64,000 bases of DNA from Psychrobacter pacificensis (GTDB lineage Bacteria; Pseudomonadota; Gammaproteobacteria; Pseudomonadales; Moraxellaceae). The translations under genes and the position numbers were made by a program. Location: the NCBI RefSeq assembly GCF_900101915.1, contig NZ_FNAL01000011.1, forward strand, positions 41,417 to 105,416. Direction: 5' to 3'. This document shows positions 63,664-64,000 of the stretch, one piece after another. The first letter of the stretch is position 1. Each line of letters opens with the position of its first letter. Under the pieces are notes generated by a model that saw nothing but the letters and a program-made list of their open reading frames with translations, was not told the DNA's origin and did no database searches.

Positions 63664-64000
<337 letters not shown>

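Overview
The window looks like a Psychrobacter chromosome (Moraxellaceae, Gammaproteobacteria). It ends inside a 16S rRNA gene whose first 337 bases fit that genus. It also carries a complete Na+-NQR operon, a TelA-type protein, and the fmt/rsmB/tsaP/dprA/tsaC block that lies near oriC in Pseudomonas. An exact ParB-binding parS palindrome inside rsmB, plus a one-mismatch site 6.9 kb further on, supports an origin-proximal position. Most genes are housekeeping and full length; no prophage, transposase or CRISPR array was seen.

Layout. 1-3363: the tail of riboflavin synthase, a copy of a 107-bp MITE-like repeat, and a large hybrid histidine kinase with a degenerate H-box. 3.7-15.3 kb: fmt, rsmB, thrC, tsaP, dprA, tsaC, a TIGR01777 epimerase, a membrane metallophosphoesterase and an HSL-type esterase. 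15.8-24.1 kb: grpE and dnaK, each with a sigma-32-like promoter, bioF-bioC, two tandem outer-membrane barrel genes, and an NfeD/stomatin pair. 24.2-34.8 kb: hemN, comM, gph, a DUF4385 gene that ends in the second MITE copy, tRNA-Phe, a PanZ-like GNAT gene, hisB, hisH, hchA and avtA.

34.9-37.35 kb is the one clearly accessory stretch: an AT-rich two-gene cassette bounded by terminators. It encodes a 579-residue protein with a formylglycine-generating-enzyme-like C-terminus and a 65-residue HicA-like protein. 37.4-52.1 kb, all on the minus strand: tesA-ybbA-ybbP, an MFS exporter, then nqrABCDEF followed by an SDR gene, apbE and nqrM, so the NQR complex sits beside its own flavin-transfer and iron-site maturation factors. 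53.2-64 kb: hisA, a BON-MscS channel, a small membrane protein, rnr, telA, thrS-infC and the start of an rRNA operon with two tandem promoters.

Regulation visible in the DNA includes a thrS leader with a 7-bp stem and 7-base loop presenting GGU as in a tRNA-Thr anticodon arm, an AUU start codon for infC, and strong intrinsic terminators at most convergent junctions. The strongest leads for new biology are the 35-37 kb cassette, the thrS leader, the parS sites, and the MITE-like repeat that supplies a neighbouring gene's stop codon.
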